NCBI GenBank assembly: GCA_964598255.1
Contig: CAZRBA010000114.1
Coordinates: 1-64,000 of the forward strand
DNA length: 64,000 nucleotides
Direction of reading: 5' to 3'
From: Caldithrix sp964598255
GTDB taxonomy: Bacteria; Calditrichota; Calditrichia; Calditrichales; Calditrichaceae
In this document: positions 62,549-64,000 of the stretch, in pieces
Position numbering within the stretch: the first letter of the stretch is position 1
Layout of the letters: each line of letters starts with the position of its first letter
Position numbers and translations under genes: made by a program
Notes under the pieces: generated by a model
Told to the model about the DNA's origin: nothing
What the model saw: the letters and a program-made list of their open reading frames with translations, nothing else
Database searches by the model: none

Positions 62549-63296
62549 TTACTTCCTCTGCAAGACTGATGTAATCCTGACTTCCCACACAAACCGCATC
62601 GTACATAATAATGGGCTTGCCAAAACTGGGAGCTTCACCCAAACGTACATTACGATGGATAACCGTATGGTAAACCTTCTCTTTAAAATAATCGCGCACT
62701 TCCTGTGCAACCTGATTACATAAATTAAGACGATTATCGAACATGGTCAACAAAACCCCTTCGATTTTTAGATCCGGGTTCAAACCTTTTTGTACCAAAT
62801 GTACGGTGTTTAATAATTGGGAGAGACCTTCCAGTGCGTAATATTCGCACTGAATGGGAATTAGAACCGAATCGGCCGCAGTTAATGCGTTTAAGGTTAG
62901 CAAGCCGAGCGAAGGAGGGCAATCGACAAAAATATAATCATACTTATCTTTTACGGCATCCAGTTTTTCTTTAAGACGCTGTTCCCGTTTGGGTAAATCT
63001 ACCATCTCGATTTCTGCCCCTACCAGCCGGATGTGCGAAGGAATTAGCTCTAAAAACGGTACATTGGTTTTGGTAATTACTTCTTCCACCGGTAAGTTAT
63101 CCATTAAAAGCTCATAGGTGGAATAATCCTGTTCGTCCGGAATAATGCCCAAACCACTGGTGGCATTTGCTTGCGGATCAATGTCCACTAAAAGTACGCT
63201 TTTTTCGGCAATGGCAATACAACTGGCTAAATTAATGGCCGTAGTCGTTTTCCCAACTCCACCTTTTTGATTGGTAATCGTAATAATTTTGCCCAT
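62529..63296 (-). CDS. parA: chromosome partitioning ATPase ParA (Soj)
   Basis: 255 residues. Deviant Walker A is NQKGGVGKTTTAINLASCIA, then LLVDIDPQANATSGLGI, and FVDCPPSLGLLTLNALTAAD is the switch II region. VLLTMFDNRLNLCNQVAQEV and IHRNVRLGEAPSFGKPIIMY are the classic Soj signatures. It binds DNA as an ATP dimer and moves ParB-parS complexes. It leads the par-M23-bactofilin-atp run. Confidence 0.97.
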   Translation of the reverse strand: MGKIITITNQKGGVGKTTTAINLASCIAIAEKSVLLVDIDPQANATSGLGIIPDEQDYSTYELLMDNLPVEEVITKTNVPFLELIPSHIRLVGAEIEMVDLPKREQRLKEKLDAVKDKYDYIFVDCPPSLGLLTLNALTAADSVLIPIQCEYYALEGLSQLLNTVHLVQKGLNPDLKIEGVLLTMFDNRLNLCNQVAQEVRDYFKEKVYHTVIHRNVRLGEAPSFGKPIIMYDAVCVGSQDYISLAEEVIGEENK

Positions 63297-63684
63297 ATCC
63301 CTAAGATCCGTTTCCTGCTTATTAAAATTAAATCATTTAAGCAATTTAATCCACAGCATAAATCAAATCAAGCCGATTTTGCTTTCGCGTTTTCTTCTTT
63401 TTTCGGGGTGCTTAAAAAAATGACCGACGGCCCGGAATTTTCTATTGAATATCTTAACGATGTTCTCTGCTTCGGGATAAAAACAAACTCAAAATAGGCG
63501 AAAAAGAACATTTTCCCAAGCAACCAATTAATTAGTTACTGTGACCTCTTCCTTAGCTTAACTAACGTGCACCTTTTTTACTTATTGAAACATTTTTCGG
63601 CCATTGTAAGTTGAATTTAACGTTTTGAACAATTATATTTCCATGCTTATTTACAAATAACACAAGGTAGGAGATTTCGGCCTT
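63297..63684. other. divergent intergenic region
   Basis: 388 bases between parA and the PpiD/SurA-like gene, AT-rich, containing promoters for both directions and a near-perfect palindrome at 63522-63537. A 76-codon open frame here has no ribosome site or coding character. One near-match to a DnaA box (TAATCCACA at 63347) is not enough to call an origin. Confidence 0.5.
63625..63653 (+). promoter_or_regulatory. possible sigma-70-like promoter for the PpiD/SurA-like gene
   Basis: TTGAAC at 63625-63630 and TATTTA at 63648-63653 are separated by 17 bases, about 30 bases before the ATG, with GGTAGGAG as ribosome site. The match is moderate and found by eye only. Confidence 0.35.
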
Positions 63685-64000
63685 ATGATGACCAAATTTC
63701 GTGAATTCAGTAAAGCTTTTATTATTTTTGTTGGTTTGGCCTTTATTGCCTTAATGATTTTTCAATGGGGAGCCGATTACAACAGCCGCTCCAGAAGAAA
63801 AGATGTTGTGGGCGAAGTAAACGGACAAAAATTGCGCTATTCCCAATTCGATAAAATGTTTCAGCAGATTTACAAAGAAGAAAGTGCACGCACCGGCAAA
63901 ACCAATTTTACGGATGATGACCTGCACAAAATGCGTGATCAGGTATGGGAACGATTCATTCAACAGGTCCTTTTTAAAAACGAAATGAAACGCTTAGGTA
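63685..64000 (+). CDS. PpiD/SurA-like periplasmic folding factor (partial, 3' end outside window)
   Basis: I translated this open frame directly; 105 codons are visible before the window ends. The N-terminus MMTKFREFSKAFIIFVGLAF has one membrane anchor (about residues 10-27). After it, VVGEVNGQKLRYSQFDKMFQ and EERFIQQ-like WERFIQQVLFKNEMKRLG match the SurA-N / PpiD chaperone domain that precedes a PpiC parvulin domain. It probably folds exported proteins, facing the periplasm. A second ATG follows immediately. A GGTAGGAG ribosome site lies upstream. Confidence 0.82.
   Translation, partial: MMTKFREFSKAFIIFVGLAFIALMIFQWGADYNSRSRRKDVVGEVNGQKLRYSQFDKMFQQIYKEESARTGKTNFTDDDLHKMRDQVWERFIQQVLFKNEMKRLG

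Noticed and set aside
63267..63497. 76-residue plus-strand open frame over the parA start
   Set aside because: No ribosome site, unusual composition, and it overlaps the parA start region; likely chance.
63297..63684. Possible replication origin next to parAB
   Set aside because: Only a single imperfect DnaA-box-like sequence was seen, with no cluster, no dnaA, dnaN or gid genes, and no parS consensus. A skew analysis of the complete genome would be needed.

Overview
The window reads as a chromosomal segment of a Gram-negative, probably thermophilic or anaerobic bacterium of the FCB supergroup; a Calditrichota-like (Caldithrix-type) lineage fits best. This is inferred from a SecA with a large insertion of the kind seen in Bacteroidota relatives, a secreted GH5 enzyme ending in a 'YPNPFN' secretion/sorting tail, lipoprotein-rich export genes, TonB/ExbBD-type systems, and a moderate GC content (low 40s by eye). 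No rRNA, tRNA, CRISPR array, insertion sequence or prophage was recognised. Gene density is high and almost every gene matches a known family.

Layout. 1-5.6 kb (minus strand): a partial gene fusing a ribosome-hibernation (HPF/RaiA-like) domain to a sigma-70-like domain, then a surface-glycan cluster (GT4, two GT2, CDP-glycerol glycerophosphotransferase, glycerol-3-phosphate-type cytidylyltransferase). 5.7-7.8 kb: a small TonB-like protein, a glycerophosphodiester phosphodiesterase and a CDP-alcohol phosphatidyltransferase. 8.1-13.4 kb (plus): a multi-PAS hybrid histidine kinase with an unusual N-terminus, an exported MetX-like alpha/beta hydrolase, a TrmO-type methyltransferase and a Cys-cluster protein. 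13.4-15.5 kb (minus): a likely operon DUF59-like / VOC / peptide deformylase / sirtuin-like. 15.9-19.5 kb: an orphan gene, inorganic pyrophosphatase, an orphan membrane protein and a degenerate GGDEF protein. 20-21.7 kb: TRAP transporter membrane subunits without a visible binding protein. 21.9-25.9 kb (plus): secreted GH5 and an S9 lipoprotein peptidase. 26-30.6 kb (minus): SUI1 factor, FAD reductase, transglutaminase-like lipoprotein, nitroreductase, esterase. 30.8 kb (plus): cation/Ca2+ antiporter.

The second half is almost entirely minus strand. A thiolase / 3-hydroxyacyl-CoA dehydrogenase / nusB / phosphoesterase / secA operon is followed upstream by phoH, a LysM protein with a small lipoprotein, and aspS. 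Next comes an 11-kb envelope motor operon: two very large exported TPR proteins, a small exported protein, one TolQ/ExbB, two TolR/ExbD paralogues and an AgmX/TonB-type protein, ending at a clear terminator. It resembles the Agl/Glt (gliding and spore-coat) machinery of Myxococcota in composition. One of the two ExbD paralogues has Asn where the proton-carrying Asp is expected.

The last 10 kb is a single run parA-parB-M23 peptidase-bactofilin-atpZ-atpI-atpB-E-F-H-A-G-D, then atpC behind a strong hairpin. Chromosome segregation, cell-shape and F-type ATP synthase genes appear to be co-transcribed or at least tightly packed. A divergently oriented PpiD/SurA-like chaperone gene runs off the right edge.

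The most interesting items are the HPF-sigma fusion, the TPR/ExbBD2 envelope motor with its asymmetric ExbD pair, the sirtuin-like and GGDEF-like proteins that have lost catalytic residues, and the par/bactofilin/atp supercluster.
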